A stretch of 64,000 nucleotides of DNA from Ifrita kowaldi. Taxonomy: Eukaryota; Chordata; Aves; Passeriformes; Cinclosomatidae. Below, piece after piece: positions 1-14,300 of the stretch (positions within the stretch are counted from its first letter, which is position 1; each line of letters begins with the position of its first letter). The stretch covers positions 1 to 64,000 of the forward strand of contig VZRS01002791.1 of assembly GCA_013398055.1 (NCBI GenBank), read 5' to 3'. The translations under genes and the position numbers were made by a program. The notes below the pieces were generated by a model, which saw nothing but the letters and a program-made list of their open reading frames with translations, was not told the origin of the DNA and did not search any database.

Positions 1-917
1 CCAAACTGTTCCATGATTCTATGCTAACAACAGTCATGTAAGAACCGAGGAGGTTTTTTGGGCAAAGCCCCTGATCTGGAGGGTTCTGCAGATGGACAGG
101 CTTCCCTGTGGTGGTGCTGCAGCAGCTGGGTCTGCATATACTGCAAAAAGGGAAGAAGGTTTCAAGAAAGATTGTACTTTGAGGTGCTGCCAGCTGTATA
201 ATGAATCTATCGTCTATTTTTTTTTTAGTAAGTGTTGTTGCAATGGCTTTGTTTCCTTAAAAGTCCATGTTTGGGAGTCATCTTGCTTCATTTCAGACAA
301 TAAATTTGGGATGTCTCCTTGTATTCTCCTCCCTCCTTTTTTATTTTTTTCTTTTGCTATTGTTTTATTTTTAGTCTTCTGTAACTTCTATTTTTAGTTT
401 GTTTAGTTTTACTCTTGTAGTTCTGAGTATAGATGAGATGCACGGACTGGTTTTCAGTAGCAGAAATCTTGCCATTTTGTGTACATGTGTGTCCAGATGG
501 ATCAAAGTATTTAAAAATTAGGATAATTGGATTTTGATGGATTGCAAAGCTGATTTTTCAGTATCATCTTTACCTTTTTACTCCTCCATGAGCTCTACTC
601 TGTATTTTCCTCTCTTTCCTTTTGTGACTCCCAATTTAGCCTGTTTTCTGCTCAGTAGAACTTCTCATACTTTTGATCTCTAACAGGTTGTGTCTCAGGA
701 GGAAATGAGGAATATACCAGTACCGTGATACTCACATAGCAGATCCAGGAAATATAATAGGGGAAGTGCCCTTTGTTTTATATTATTCTGGTTTTTCAAT
801 GGTCTAGGGGAAAGAACAGAGCAGCGTATGCAGGGCAGTGGAGACGTTGGGTCTCCTGGACATAATTGTGAACTTCAGTACTTGAAGTGAGCCTCCATAT
901 TGCGTTGGAGACAGACT

Positions 918-1218
918 TTGGACAAGACCATGGAGTGACAGTACAAGGAGGAATGGCTTCCTACTGCCAGAGAGTAGGTCTAGATGGGATATTGGGAAGG
1001 CATTGTTCCCTGTGAGGGTGGGCAGGCCCTGGCCCAGGGTGCCCAGAGCAGCTGTGGCTGCCCCTGGATCCCTGGCAGTGTCCAAGGCCAGGCTGAATGG
1101 GGCTTGGAGCAGCCTGGGACAGTGGGAGGTGTCCCTGCCCACGGCAGGGGAGTAGAACAAGATGATCTTTAAAGTTTCTTCCAACCCAGGCCATTCTGTG
1201 TTTCATTGATTCTGTGAT
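918..1218 (+). mobile_element. CR1 LINE 3' fragment
   Basis: A 5'-truncated CR1 retrotransposon in sense orientation. It runs from the 'gaatggcttcc..ctgccagag' block through 'gtgcccagagcagctgtgg' and 'ctggcagtgtccaaggccag' to the CR1 end with a 'ttccaaccca' motif and a final 'attctgtga' tail. Confidence 0.88.
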
Positions 1219-1679
1219 ACTGTTTTATTTCCTGCCACTGGCTTCACAAATCCAGCTTACAGAAAATAGATGTTATTTCAGTGCAAAGCAGAGGTTTGCC
1301 TTTCCCTGGGTGTCACTGGGCAGCTGAGCTGAGTAGGAGTGTTTATTTGCTTTGGAGTAGAGATGGTTGCAAAATGTTTTGAAACCTTATGAAAGGAAAT
1401 AAAAGTGGAGTGTTGTGAAACATGCTAATCCTGGCCAGAGTTGAGTTGCTCAGAGATTCTGGATCATAATTTAAAGGAAGTTTTGCATAATCCTTTATCA
1501 TTCTGATTCTGCGTGTTGGATTCTTTTTCATGGCAGATGTAAAATATCTTTGTGCTTGTGTTTATTCCATATGATGCTTAGAGCAGGCTGATTTTTTCAC
1601 TCTTTTCAAGGTTCAACCATTCAGGTTGTTACCATTGTGTTGTGTTCTCTTCATGTCTTTCTGTGACAGAAATGAAAAT

Positions 1680-1825
1680 GCCCCATCCCTGAAAGTGTCC
1701 AAGGCCAGGTTGGATGGGACTTGGAGCAACCTGGTCTAGTGGAAGGTGTCCCTGCCCGTGGCAGGGGCGTTTGACTAGATGACCTTTAAGGTCCCTTCCA
1801 ACCCAGACCATTCTATGAGTCTATT
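1680..1825 (+). mobile_element. CR1 LINE 3' fragment, short
   Basis: The last ~145 bp of a CR1 element: 'agtgtccaaggccaggttgg', 'ggtctagtggaaggtgtccc', then 'ggtcccttccaacccagacc' and the 'attctatga' tail. It is strongly 5'-truncated, as most CR1 copies are. Confidence 0.88.
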
Positions 1826-3675
1826 TTAAATTTGTGTAGGTGGAATAACATCCTCTTTAGTTATTTACACATTAATCACCAGAAAAAGATGGAAATAAGG
1901 GAGAAAGTAGGATGCAGGCATCATTATGGAGGTACCTATGTTCTTGTCAAACAAATCCCAAATTTGAGATTTGTGATTTCTGTGGTAGTCCTTTCATTAG
2001 GAAAGATTATTGAAGGGAATTTTTGTCTTGCCTTCCATCTATTTTGCCCTGTAATGTCAGTGATAAATGCTGAAGAAGAAACCAAAACGAAGACATTTTT
2101 TTCTTGTCCCTGAGCTGCAGTTTTCCTTACTCAAATTATTTTCAAATGTCTGTTTTCCTGTGGTGGAGGTGTACTGTCCTACAGTTTCCATTACAAAGGA
2201 ATATTATGAACCAAACAAGAAGTTTGTTAGGCTTTTTGTTCTTTGATTTTGTGAGAGATGGTCTTTTGGGAGAGATAAACTTCAGAAGTCTCAAATATTG
2301 AGAATGAAACAAGGCACCTCTTCCAGAGAGAGGAAAATAGAATTAATTTTGCCTTTTAATCTCATATCCTTGAGAAGCAAATGAGCAGTGGGGGGAAATC
2401 TGGCTTTCTAAAAAGGAACTATTTATTGAGCTGCATATCTGCAGATGTGCTGGAGGTGTTTAGCTGAAATGTGGGATCAGGTTCCAGTGATTTTATGGCA
2501 TGTTGGTAAAATGAAGGACATCTTTTTGCCCACCATAAGACTTGTTGTGCAGGAAGGGCTGTTGCGCAGTTTGCAGTGTGATCCCACTGTAGGTAGCTCA
2601 TTCATCTGCTGGTTTTGGTGCAAATACCCCAAAATCTGTAGCAAAAAGGATCGCTGGGTGTCTGTTCTATTCTTGGAGCACACCATTGTATTGCATTGTG
2701 GGGAGAGAAAAATTCAGGTCACAAAAAAGTTCTTTCCAGGTGGTATTAACGGATGCTCTGGATAGCTGGGAGTGATTTCCTTAAGTGGGTAAACTCATTT
2801 ACTCTGTCCTAGGAAACTGTCTTCAACTGCATTTGCTTTCTATTCTAAACAGATGTGAAAAGAGGAAAAGTAAGTTCTTTTCGGCGGGAAATTCTTTTCA
2901 TTGTTGCTTTTTAGTTGATGGTGGCCTTGGATACTCAGGAGTTGCAGGGCACGGGACAAGGCTCGGCTGTTTTCCCAGGAAAGCGGCTGGAGCTGCCTCT
3001 GGTTCCCTGCCCGAAACACTCCACTCTGCCACTTGGAGTCTCTGCTTGTCACAAAGCTTCGACTTTGCCTTTGAAAATGGAAGTGAGGCTGAGGAAAGAT
3101 GGATCTATACAGGAAAATAGCAGCTGACTGTGAATGGGGGGTGGTAGGCAATGTGCTGTGCATGGATAAAGGCTTTTAAAAACATCAATTCAATAGACTT
3201 TGAATTTGTGCCAGCTTTGATGCCTGTTGTATGAGGGAGGAATTAACTTTTTCATTTTGTTATTGTCAGGCTTCTGTTAAATGAAGAATAAACATTCCCT
3301 TTTAGATACAAAGTATTTAGTGCAATAGGTAAATAGGTAGTAGTTACTTTTTTCAAAGCTCATTTAGTCTCCTTGTGAGTTCACTCCAATTATTTTGACA
3401 AACCGTTATGTAAATCTGTAGTGTGTCCAGTCTGGAATACTGTAGATAGTCTTGCCCACCATCTTTGCTTCTCTCTGCCAGTCCTGGAAAACAAAAAGGC
3501 TGTAGGATCTCAGAGAACCTGGAAGGGTAAGAGAAACATCCAAAGGCATCCAGAAGTGTGAAGCAAAGAATGAGGTGGGAGTTGGGACTGTGACAGACTT
3601 CTAGGATAGAAAAGACAACAAATGTGGATGTGATGAGTCGGGTGGAGCTTGTGAAAGAAGGGATGACAGGAAGAT

Positions 3676-4530
3676 GTGGTGCAGTTGACGTGCCTGAGGG
3701 ATGAGATGGCATCCAGAGGGACCTGGACAGGCCCAAGGAGCGGCACTATGGGAACCTCGTGAGGTTCAGCAAGGTCAAGTGCAAGGTCCAGTATCAGATT
3801 GGAGCAGTCCCAAGTATCAGAACAGACTGGGGGATGGAGGGATTGAGAGCAGCCCTGGGGAGAAGGACTTGGGGATGCTGGTGGGTAAGAAACTGGATGT
3901 GCCTTGGCCTTGTGAGCTGGAACCGAGAATGCCCCCCGTGCCCTGGGCTGATCCCCGGAGTGGGCAGCAGGGGAGGGGGATTCTGTCCCCGTCCCAGTCA
4001 GGTGAGACCCCACCTGCAGAGCTGCCCCAGCCCTGGGGCCAACAGCAGAAGGACGTGGAGCTGCTGGAGAGAGTCCAGAGGAGGTCCCGGAGCTGCTGCA
4101 GGGCTGGAGCCCCTCTGCTCTGGAGCCAGGCTGGGAGAGCTGGGAATGTTCCCCTGGAGAAGGGAAGGCTCCAGGGAGAGCTCAGAGCCCCTCCCAGGGC
4201 CTAAAGGGGCTCCAGGAGAGCTGGAGAGGGACTGGGGACAAGGGCTGGAGGGACAGGAGCCAGGGAATGGCTTCCCAGTGCCAGAGGGCAGGGATGGATG
4301 GGATATTGGGAAGGAATTGTTCCCTGTGAGGGTGGGGAGACCCTAGCACAGGGTCCCCAAGGGGTGTGGCTGCCCCTGGATCCCTGGAAGTGTTCCAGGC
4401 CAGACTGGATGGGGCTTGGAGCACCCTGGGATAGTGGAAGATTTCCCTGCCCATGGCAGTGAGTGGAATGAGATGAGCTTTAAGTCTCTGGTTTAAGCTT
4501 CTAATGCAAATCAGTCTCTGATTCTATGAC
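3676..4530 (+). mobile_element. CR1 LINE fragment, ~850 bp
   Basis: One of the two longest CR1 copies in the window. It includes the end of the reverse-transcriptase-side region ('gagggacctggacaggc', 'gaggttcagcaaggtcaagt', 'gagaaggacttggggatgct') and then the full 3' untranslated part. The open frames across it (up to 195 codons) are remnants or chance and are not an intact CR1 ORF2. The 3' end is decayed (cctctggtttaagcttc in place of the usual ggtcccttccaaccc) but ends in 'attctatga'. Confidence 0.9.
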
Positions 4531-5214
4531 TGAATGTTTGTATTTCTCACAGAAAAGGAACCCGAGAGGCAGCAAGTCAGAAATGAGTAGAATAATCCTT
4601 TCTCTGCTGTTGTGGAGTTAAATTGTTAACCTTACTGCTGCAGATTTTTTCAGGTGAAAAGTATATAAATGATTAAGAAAGGAATTGGATAGAAGCATGG
4701 ATGAATGGTTTATTTAACTGTGCTGGCTTGAGTGCATTCTCCAGGTTTAAGCATCTGAACTGGGTGTCTGGAAGCTGGATTACACATCACCAAAATGCTC
4801 TGTACTTGCTTGATTTGTCACAGCGTTTCCCAATCATTTTTGTAGTCCACAGTCAGGAGGAAATCTGGGCTCAGCAGACCTTTAGTTTGACTTCATAATA
4901 CAGATTTTATTCTTTTGGGACACATTAATTTCTGTTTCCAAACATGCCACCTTGTTTTATGAATGGGACCTGCTTAATTCATTGCTGAGTAACAAGGGAG
5001 GGAAAGGTTTTTGATAACTAACATTCTAGATAGCTTCAGGTTTTCTCAGGTTAAATACTTTTGATGGATACTTATTTACAATTCCACAAATTCATTATAC
5101 TTCAAATAATGGAAATATATTGAGTTTCAATTATTTTATTAGTACCAGTGCATTTACTCTTGTTGCTTTACTCCCTTTTATTTCTCTTCTAATACTGTTC
5201 TTTTACTTTTCCAG

Positions 5215-5343
5215 TGGTCTTATTGTTCCCGAGAAAGACAGCAATGAAACAGTACCCGAAGTTGTAGCTACTTCTGGATATGCTCTTCTACATTTCTTCA
5301 GTGATGCTGCCTATAATCTCACAGGGTTTAACATCACCTATAA
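5215..5343 (+). CDS. ATRN: ATRN exon w1: end of CUB domain
   Basis: This exon encodes the C-terminal strands of the CUB domain, an extracellular beta-sandwich. Recognisable residues include TVPEVVATSGYALLHFFSDA and N-glycosylation sequons NET, NLT and NIT. It starts after ttttccag, taking the third base of a split Ser codon, and ends with AA before gtaagt; the next exon supplies T to make Asn. It probably corresponds to exon 4 of the human gene, counting back from the exon ending IKIQ as exon 24. The preceding CUB exon is outside the window. Confidence 0.93.
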
Positions 5344-8300
5344 GTAAGTGGCTCCACTCCACAGTGATGCTGCAAGTTGAGCAAAAGGAGATTTCTTCTT
5401 TTCTCACTTTTGTCTTGAAATAAGCAATTGCCACTGAAGTGTGTAATTATGAGCAGACACCTGAAATTTGATTTTTATCTTTATTACACACTTGCAACAG
5501 CTAATAAGTGGCATGTGCTCAATGTTACAACTTGTCAGTTGTCAGTGTGGACAAATACTTGCTCCAAAAGACACAGTATTATTTATTTTATGTTATTAGA
5601 TCAGTTTGATTGTATCTAATCAACAAGAATTGATATATTTTGTGCGTGTCTGTGCTCTTGGGTGTTCTGCAGAGATACTTCTGCACAAACACACTTTTCC
5701 TTAAGCCACACATTTCACTTGAGACACTGGGCTGTACCTGCTCTTGAGGATCCTCATCCTTGGGATGCTCTTTCTTATTCAAGTACTGGATTGAATCCCT
5801 TAATCTGGTTTCTTTTTATTCTGGAATGGTTTTATATTCTTTCATTCATATTCTGAATAGATGGGTGCTTTCTGTTCACTGACATGTATTTAGTCCTCAC
5901 TGATGAGCTTTTTAAAAGTAATTCTGGTGTGCTCCCTAGTTTATCAACTGCTTTTAGAAAGGTTTTGTCTTGAAGTAAATGTGTCAACATACTCACAGAG
6001 ATGGAAGCTTTTGCGTCTGTAGGGATCATGAGCTTTGAAATTTTTTGCTCCTATAGATGCAAATTATGTTTGTGCCACACTGGGAGGTTTAATTTAGGAG
6101 TAACCTGCAGAAGGTCTCACCTCTTTCAGAAAAAACAGCTGGAAAAATAGTGACAACTGACTTTTTGCAAAAATTGAATTTCTCTTAAAATGAGGAACTT
6201 AGATTTTGAATATCAAGTCTCGGTGCTTTCATCCTTATTAAGAACATAAATATGTGCTTAATAATCCACATAATAGTGAATTCTTTGAAAAATAGGGGTC
6301 ATCCAGAACCCCTTGAAAGCTCCAGAAGAAGATGAGGAGCCTTGGCAAAGTTACTTGAATCAGAGGAGCTAAAGCAGCAGCATTTTCCAAGTCTGGCTGA
6401 TCACATAAACCGGGACTCCACCTACTGCCGGCTGTTGGGTTTGCACCATTGCAGTAGAATATTCTCTTCAAGAACAATATTCTTTTAATTCTTCACTTTC
6501 TTCATCATTTCAAAAAGTTTTCAAGTGCTGTTTTGTGTTCTGGTTCTTGTAACATTTTTTTCAGCAAGTAGATTAAACGGTACATTTGTTTCTTTTGACT
6601 GTCTTCATAGTTACTACTGGATGTAGGTACTCAACAAACACTTGTGAAATTGTGTCTTGGAGCCAGCGACAGTGAGAATAATGGGTAGTAATCTCCATCT
6701 GTGAATTATACTGGTTGATACACCAGCAAAAACTGGAGTCTGGAAATTAATATGATCTCAAAATTTGGACCTTTACCAAGAACGTATCTGGTTTTGCCTC
6801 AGCTACATTGCAGATATTATAAAATCAGAAATTATTCAAAGCAGGCACGTCTTTGGCTTAGGTTTCATCTCCAGTGTGTTCTCTTGGTAAGCAGATCCCA
6901 GAATAGCACCTAATTGTGAGCAGTTTAAGTATAAATTGCACAGACACCACAGCAGCCTTATACTTTGATTAAATTCCTCCCTTACTGTTGGGTGTTTTAA
7001 GGTGAGTAATTTGCCTTACAAATGGCTAAAAATCATATTGATAATTTTCTCAGAGGAGCTGAGAGTTTACCTTGTGAAGTGAAGCAGTTCTGTAGGAATA
7101 GAGTACACACCTCTGCAGGTCCATCACACCAGGTACCAGATGACAGTCTCTTGGTTTGTAATGACTTGTATTAACTTTGTTCAGCATTGCTCTTGCCTTT
7201 GTTAACAAGTCTTAGGGATGTGCTTCCTTCCTGACCACCTGCTCTGTCCGCAGTTTCAATATGTGTCCCAATAACTGCTCCGGCCGGGGGGAGTGCAGGC
7301 TGAGCAGCAGCACCGGCGCTCTGCGGTGCGAGTGTGCCGCGTACTGGAAGGGAGAGGCTTGTGACATCCCCTACTGCACCGAGGGCTGCGGGGCACCTGA
7401 GCGAGGCCGCTGCAGCTTCAATGGCACTAAAGCGTGTCTGTGCTCTGCAGGCTGGCAGGGTGAGTGTCCTGGTGGGCATAGAGAACTTCTGGGATGCATT
7501 TTCTATGTATGGAACTGGGAGTTTAATTGGGAGTATGTGGGAATGTTCTGCATGACAAGTATTAGCATTTTGACTAGGAACCGAGTATCTGCTTTTTAAA
7601 TTCAAAAGATCACACTTCATTTGGAAGGATGGATATGCTGGAGAGGAGGCCACAGAAGGGCTCCAAGGGTTGGAGCCCCTCTGCTCTGGAGCCAGGCTGG
7701 GAGAGCTGGGAATGTTCCCCTGGAGAAGGGAAGGCTCCAGGGAGAGCTGCGAGCCCCTTGCAGGGCCTAAAGGGGCTCCAGGAGAGCTGGAGAGGGACTG
7801 GGGACAAGGGCCCGGAGTGCCAGGACAAAGGGGAATGACTTTAAATTGAAACTGGGCTGTTTTAGATTAGACATAAAGAAGAAATTTTTTACAGGGAGGG
7901 GAGGCCCGGCCCTGGCACAGGGTGCCCAGAGAAGCTGTGGCTGTCCCATCCCTGGCAGTGTCCAAGGCCAGGTTGGATGGGACTTGGAGCACCCTGGGGG
8001 TAGTGGAAGGTGTCCCTGCCCATGGCAAGGGTTGGAAGGGAATCCTTCCAACCCAGCCCAGTCTGTGATTCTGTGTTTTCTTACAATTGCTTTTAAGAGC
8101 AACTTTGTCACCATCCAAAGTGGAACCAACCTGTGGTGTGCAGGCATCACTTCAGACCTCATTCCTATGCACCTAAAGGAAATTTGAACCTGGTTGTCAT
8201 AGCTGACCTGTTTGAACATGTAAAATGCCTTGTTCTCACGTCCAGCTGAGCTGATCAGCCATGTCCAACTTGGCAATGATTTGGGCTGAACATACATTTT

Positions 8301-11300
8301 TCCTTTGCAAAGACCTGCTGACATGTAAGAATTAGTGTCATATTAAATGCAACCAGCTACAGCACTGGCAGGAGATAGACCTCCAGCTGAAATACAGGCT
8401 TTGGAAAAAACCAGTTTTTAAACCTTCTTTTCCCAGGTCCTGGCTGTTCAATTCCTCTTCCTGCAAACCAGTCGTTTTGGACCCGGGAGGAATACTCTCT
8501 TCCAAAACTTCCTAGAGCATCTCACAAAACCGTCATCCATGACAATAAAATGTGGATTGTTGGAGGCTATGTCTTCAATCATTCTGACTCTCAGAAGGTT
8601 TTAGCGTGAGTATACACCCAGATAATAAAAACTAAAGAGAGTAACTTAGATTTGAGAGTTATTTTTAGGAAATGCCACCTGACATGCTTTGCTTTGGTCT
8701 ATGCTTCATCTCCGTAATAACAACCGTAATAAAACAATCGTAATAAAAACTCAGGCTCATGTTTGGGATGGGCGAAAATCTTGCTAAGGGGTGCAAATTT
8801 TGGAAAAGAAAAGCGTAAGGTTCCTGGTGTTCAGTGAGTTTTTGATTCATCTGTGTCTGACAGCATTTAACTATTCTCTGTATATTTCTGGGCCAGCTCC
8901 TAAATTATATCTGGCCTCATGTTCAAAGAGGGTAGTTTTGCTTCAGTGTTTTTAGCCCTTCCCTGTGTCATGTCTGTGTGACTTCAGAGTTTTGGGCTCC
9001 TTAATTAACACATACTGATTACTCTGGATGGTTATACATAGTGGATGGGATACCAAACAGGGAGTGGCATTTGGATGAGGACATTTATGCAATTGTTAGA
9101 GGAGATTTAACAGTAACTAAAACATCAAGTAATAATTGTGTGCTTCATGGAAATACTCCATTAAAAAAACCCCAGCTTTTGTATTGTATTTGGGCAGAGC
9201 TAGGCAAAAGCTGGATTTTTTTGCAGGGATACTCGCATACCTCACTTTGATGAACCTAAGTGGGAGCTGTGTGTTCTGCACCCACATCCGGAGGTAATGG
9301 TTCTTATAGGGGAAGAGGAGCTGAAAACTCTCATTTAAATGTAGAACAGTTGCTAGATGCACCCACAATTTACTCCTCCAAAGTCACACCTCGTTTTTTA
9401 ATAGGATACCCTATGGCTTTGTTGAATGCTTTCTCAGAGATGATTTTATCTCACAAGGCTCTAAGCCTGGCAAATATAGTGCATTATTTTAGATAAAAAG
9501 CCATAAGCCATTTTCAGGGCAGAGGGCTTATGTTATTTCAAGCATGAATGGCAAAGACATAATTAAAAAATGCTTTTTAAGCACTGGCAGAATTTTTTTG
9601 ATCAAGTATTTGGAAATTACCTAAGTTTAGTGTAAAGTTTTCATACTGTTTTGAGGGAGACGTGGTGTAGGTTGTCGCAGCTTAATAGGCAATGCATTAG
9701 CTCTTGGGTTTGGATGGAAAAGAAAACAGGTCAAAGGAAATCAGTATGTGGATGTTGAGTGATAGAGCAGGCTCAACTGGATTTTTTTAACCCATAAGTA
9801 GCTTGTGTGAGCTTTGTGCATGCTGAAATCATGGCAGGATTTATTATTTTAGTAAATAATTATATCTAATATAATAAATTGGTAACTCTTAGAAAGGACA
9901 AGCAATCATATTCGCAACTTTAATACCTATTCCTTGGAAAATAATTCAGTTTTTGTTGCACAGGTATGATCTTATTTCTGAAGAGTGGCTTCCACTGAAC
10001 AGCTCTGTGAACTCAGTAGAGATGAGATATGGTCATTCACTGGCACTGCACAAGGTAAGCTCAGTGTTCCAGACTCACTTCCCAGCTGATTTCCCCTTCT
10101 TCTCTCCTGCTTCCCACCCCTTATCCCAGATCAGTCTTGCTTTGGGAGAAGTGTTCCTCATTCAGCGGCTTGTCCATGCTTAGCCCAGGCTGTATACTTG
10201 TGCTCTAGGGAATCCTTGGGTGGGTATCCTAGGAAGTCTGTAGTGCTTCTGCCTGTGTGTTCCTTCTTTGCCCTTTTTCCAGAGATTTTGAGGATGACTG
10301 AGGTCAGGGAGTCCATTATTTCCTTCTTGCTGTCTGTGCTGACAAGACATGCCTAAGGCTGAGTTTGCTGGAGTTCAGCTGGTTCTCCAGCTGCCTTTTC
10401 TGTAGATCACATAAATATTTTTATGAGCTCTGTTGTCCAAGACACCAAAGCAGAGCTGGGGAATTAGGGATTTTTGTTTCTTGCTCTGCAAGTAAACTCG
10501 TGAATCTAATCTTCCAGCATCTGACACAGCAAGTGGATTTGACTGTTTTTATCTCCTTTCTCACCTGTGTGCCTTGCTGTGAGTGAAGGCCATGTGAGAG
10601 CAGGATGGCAAAGTCTTTGGAAAGGAAATGAGCTGAGCCATTATTGACCTTTGAGTTTTGGAATATTATTTAGCTCAAACAGTGCAAGCCTGTACAAAAC
10701 TTTATTATAAACACTCAAAAAACGCCACATGCCGCCATTCACAGACAGAGCACTTGAAGAACCTCAGAGGATGGAAATTCATCATGAAATCAAAAAATAG
10801 TATGGGTTGGAAGGGACCTTAAAGCTCATCTAGTCCCAACCCCCTGCCGTGGGCAGGGACACCTTGCACTGTCCCAGGCTACTCCAAGCCCCGTCCAACC
10901 GGGCCTTGGACACTTCCAGGGATGGGACAGCCACAGCTGCTCTGGGCACCCTGTGCCAGGGCCTCATTACCCTCACAGGAAAGAATTTCTTTCCAATATC
11001 CCATCTAATCCTGCCCTCTGGCAGTGTGAAGCCATTCCCCCTTGTCCTGTCACTCCAGGCCCTTGTCCACAGCCCCTCTCCAGGGGACCTTATTAAGTAA
11101 CTTCAGACCAGTAGCTTCATTCCTTACCAAATAGCTGTTTCCTAAATGCTAAACTCCTTGGCCTTATTTTATCTGACTTCTTTCAGGATAATATCTACAT
11201 GTATGGTGGTAAGATAGATGCGACGGGGAACGTGAGCAGCCAGCTGTGGGTGTTCCACATTTCCAACCAGAGCTGGGCCCCGGTGATGCCCAAGGCCAAG

Positions 11301-14300
11301 GAGCAGTACGCCGTGGTTGGCCACTCGGCTCACATCGTCACTCTGCAGGACAACAGCACCGTCATGCTCGTCCTGTTCGGGCACTGCCCTCTCTACGGGT
11401 ACATCAGCAATGTCCAGGAGTACAACCTGGGTGAGTGTGAGTGGGGCCCTCCTGCCAGTCACTTCAAGTGTAAGAGTTGGTTTGAAAGGTATTTAAATTA
11501 CTCATGTTCAGATAGCAAAACACAGGCAAATGTGTTCTCCTCCTCCTGTTTGTATTTACAAGAAGTTGAACCTGACATATTCGTATAACCCAGTGAGCAG
11601 GCAGCCATGTGCCTCCAGCTTTAATACACAGTGTTAGGTCCCAAACACATAAAGCTGTAATTGAGAGACTAAGCAAGACAACGGTGGGACAATTTAGATT
11701 AATTTTCCTCTCTCCCTCTGACAAAAAAAACCACTTCTGAAGTTATTTTTTAATTCTGGAACTATAATAATGGCTGTAACAATTCAGACCAAATATCTGC
11801 TTAACCTGATACCCGCGCCCCTAGCAGCAGATGCTTAGGGAAACAGATGCTGAATTTCTGGATTCCCATATCCCTGATAGGATCTGACCCCCATATCCTG
11901 GAACAGTCCAGGCTCTGATTTTAGGATCCAGAGCTTTCTAGTATCATCAGTGGGGAAGCACAGGAAGCTTTCCAGGTAAACCGAACTTCTGCCTAACTCA
12001 GAAATGGGGGCACGTTCCTGGCTCCATGGACCATGTAGAGATCGTAGTTAAGCATGGGAAGTTCACAACAGGAGTGTGCTGGTTATTCTCAGAAATAGTG
12101 GCCCTGTCTGCACTTTGGACCTGTTATCCTTGTCCTCCAGTCATGCTGATCCAGAGGATCTACTGGAGCCTCGTTCTCTGGTGTCCATGTGAGTGAGATT
12201 TCTTCCTCTAGGAGAAATCCGGAGAGAGCCAGGGCCTGTGGGGCAGTGATTTGTTTTTGCCATGTGTGATCTTGCAGACTATTAAATTCCTTTGCCTATT
12301 GTCTGCCTGCTCTGGCCTGGAGTTGGGAAGCTTGTGTAGGGTTTCATTCAGCACTTACTACAGAGATTTGGTGTGTAATGTGGTATTTTTATTTCAGTTG
12401 CCATGATAATATGTCTAAAGTGCTTCAGACCAATGTTATTTTAGTGAGTGAGATATAGGATCATGAATCACATATTAGTTTTTAACTGCAGTGTTCTTCA
12501 CAGTCAGACTTGGCTTCAGTGCTGTCTGGCTTTATATTTATATGTATATAAGAAGTAAAAGTGCTCTTGAGCCCCATTCCAAATCAAGTCACAGTGCTGG
12601 CATTTTCGTGTCATTGAAATGCAATCTATTATTTGTCTACTTTTTATTTCTCATTTACTTAGCTTGTCTTCAAAATTTAATAAATGACTGTGGAAGAGCT
12701 ATTTCTTCTCTATTAAAAATAGCTGGCAACATTTCTTGACAACAAACTTCTTGGAGAAGAATATTTTTGAAGTGATAGAGAGAGTGGCTAGATCTGAGTC
12801 AGGGGAATCCCAATTTATTTCACCATGTTGTTGATGAGTTATTAATGGATAGAAATTAACCATGTTTTGTCACTCATATTTTTCAGTGACAAATACCTGG
12901 AGTGTCTTACAGACCAGTGGAGCTTTGGTGCAAGGAGGATATGGTCACAGCAGTGTTTATGATCCAAATACAAGATCGATCTATATCCATGGAGGTTACA
13001 AAGCATTCAGTGCCAACAAATACAGGCTGGCGGATGATTTGTACAAATATGAAGTTGATTCTCGTATGTGGTAAGTGGTTCTTCTTCTGTCTTTTTCCTG
13101 TTTACTACCCTATCAGTTTTGTTTGTAGTGAACAAGAGGATGAGTATTTGATAAGGGTACAGTGGTTTATATCTACCTGAATTCAGGATAGATGCTGTGC
13201 TCTTGGATCTCTTGTTTTTATGTCCCTTTATGAATAGACAATCATATAATCAATATCATCAAGGCTGTGAACAAGCCAAAAAATCCATTTTAATCTATTG
13301 TTTGGTTCAAGCTGAAAAGAAAAATATTTGATGTTTTTTTCTTGCTAGCTGTACAGCCTGTGCATATGAGTGCAGTTACTGCAGTCAAGTGAGTGATAAT
13401 CCATTCTGCAGTTAAGACTGTAAAAGAATTTCTATCATAACCCCATTTTCTTCTGGCTCTGTAACTGCTTGAAATGTTCATTTCTTAAGCTGAAATCTTC
13501 TGTGATTTGTTTCTGCCCAAAGGTGAGGTTTTTTTAAAAGCTATGGCCGCATTTCACAACTTGGAGCAACAGAGGTGAAATACATTTTCCTTAATTCTGT
13601 GTTTTTCTTAACATTGGTTCTAAAGGCTCCTAACAAAAAGGAGACTGTCTTTTGGGTTAACACATGTAAATTTGAGTCACTATATCTCTTATTGAGTGTT
13701 AAAATAGTTTGTGTTTCTGCAAAATCTGTTTGTGAGTCTGTACTGATGAGTAAGGTAATGAGTGACTAATTTCCAACCCCCCTCCTTCCCGCTCAGTTGT
13801 ACACACAGAAATAACCCCACTTCCTCTCTAGGTTGATTTGATCTTCCACTTCAGCCGTGGAGTGGACAAATCTGGCTGAGGAAGCAGAAGCTTAACAAAT
13901 GTGACAATGTTCTTCCAAACTCCCGCAGCACCAATTTTCTTTTGTCACATTTATTTCATCAGTCTGGCAAGCCCTGTTGAGCAAGCAGAGAGTGTAGGAC
14001 TGCCTATTCATCTCTATCTCTGCCTTTTTTGTGTATCATTGACTCCTTGTTTTATTCTTCAGGGATTTAGGCCCTGTTTTCATTGTTAAATCCCATGAGC
14101 TTCCCATGGGCCTTCTTCTTGAGCTCCTCCAGGTCCCTCTGGATCAAATCCTGTCCCTCAGGCATGTCAACCACACACTCAACTCGGTGTCCCTTAGTGG
14201 GAGGGACCTTAAAGCTCAACCCGTTCCACCCACTGCCATGGGCAGGGACCCCGTCCACTGTCCCAGGGTGCTCCAAGTCCCATCCAACCTGGCCTTGGAC

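Larger units (their letters stand above)
1..5214. other. ATRN intron, 3' part (upstream of first exon seen)
   Basis: This non-coding stretch lies before the first recognisable ATRN exon and should be the intron between the two CUB-encoding exons. It holds three CR1 pieces, listed separately. The remainder is AT-rich with T-runs and short chance reading frames. I recognise no exon, promoter or RNA gene in it. Confidence 0.7.
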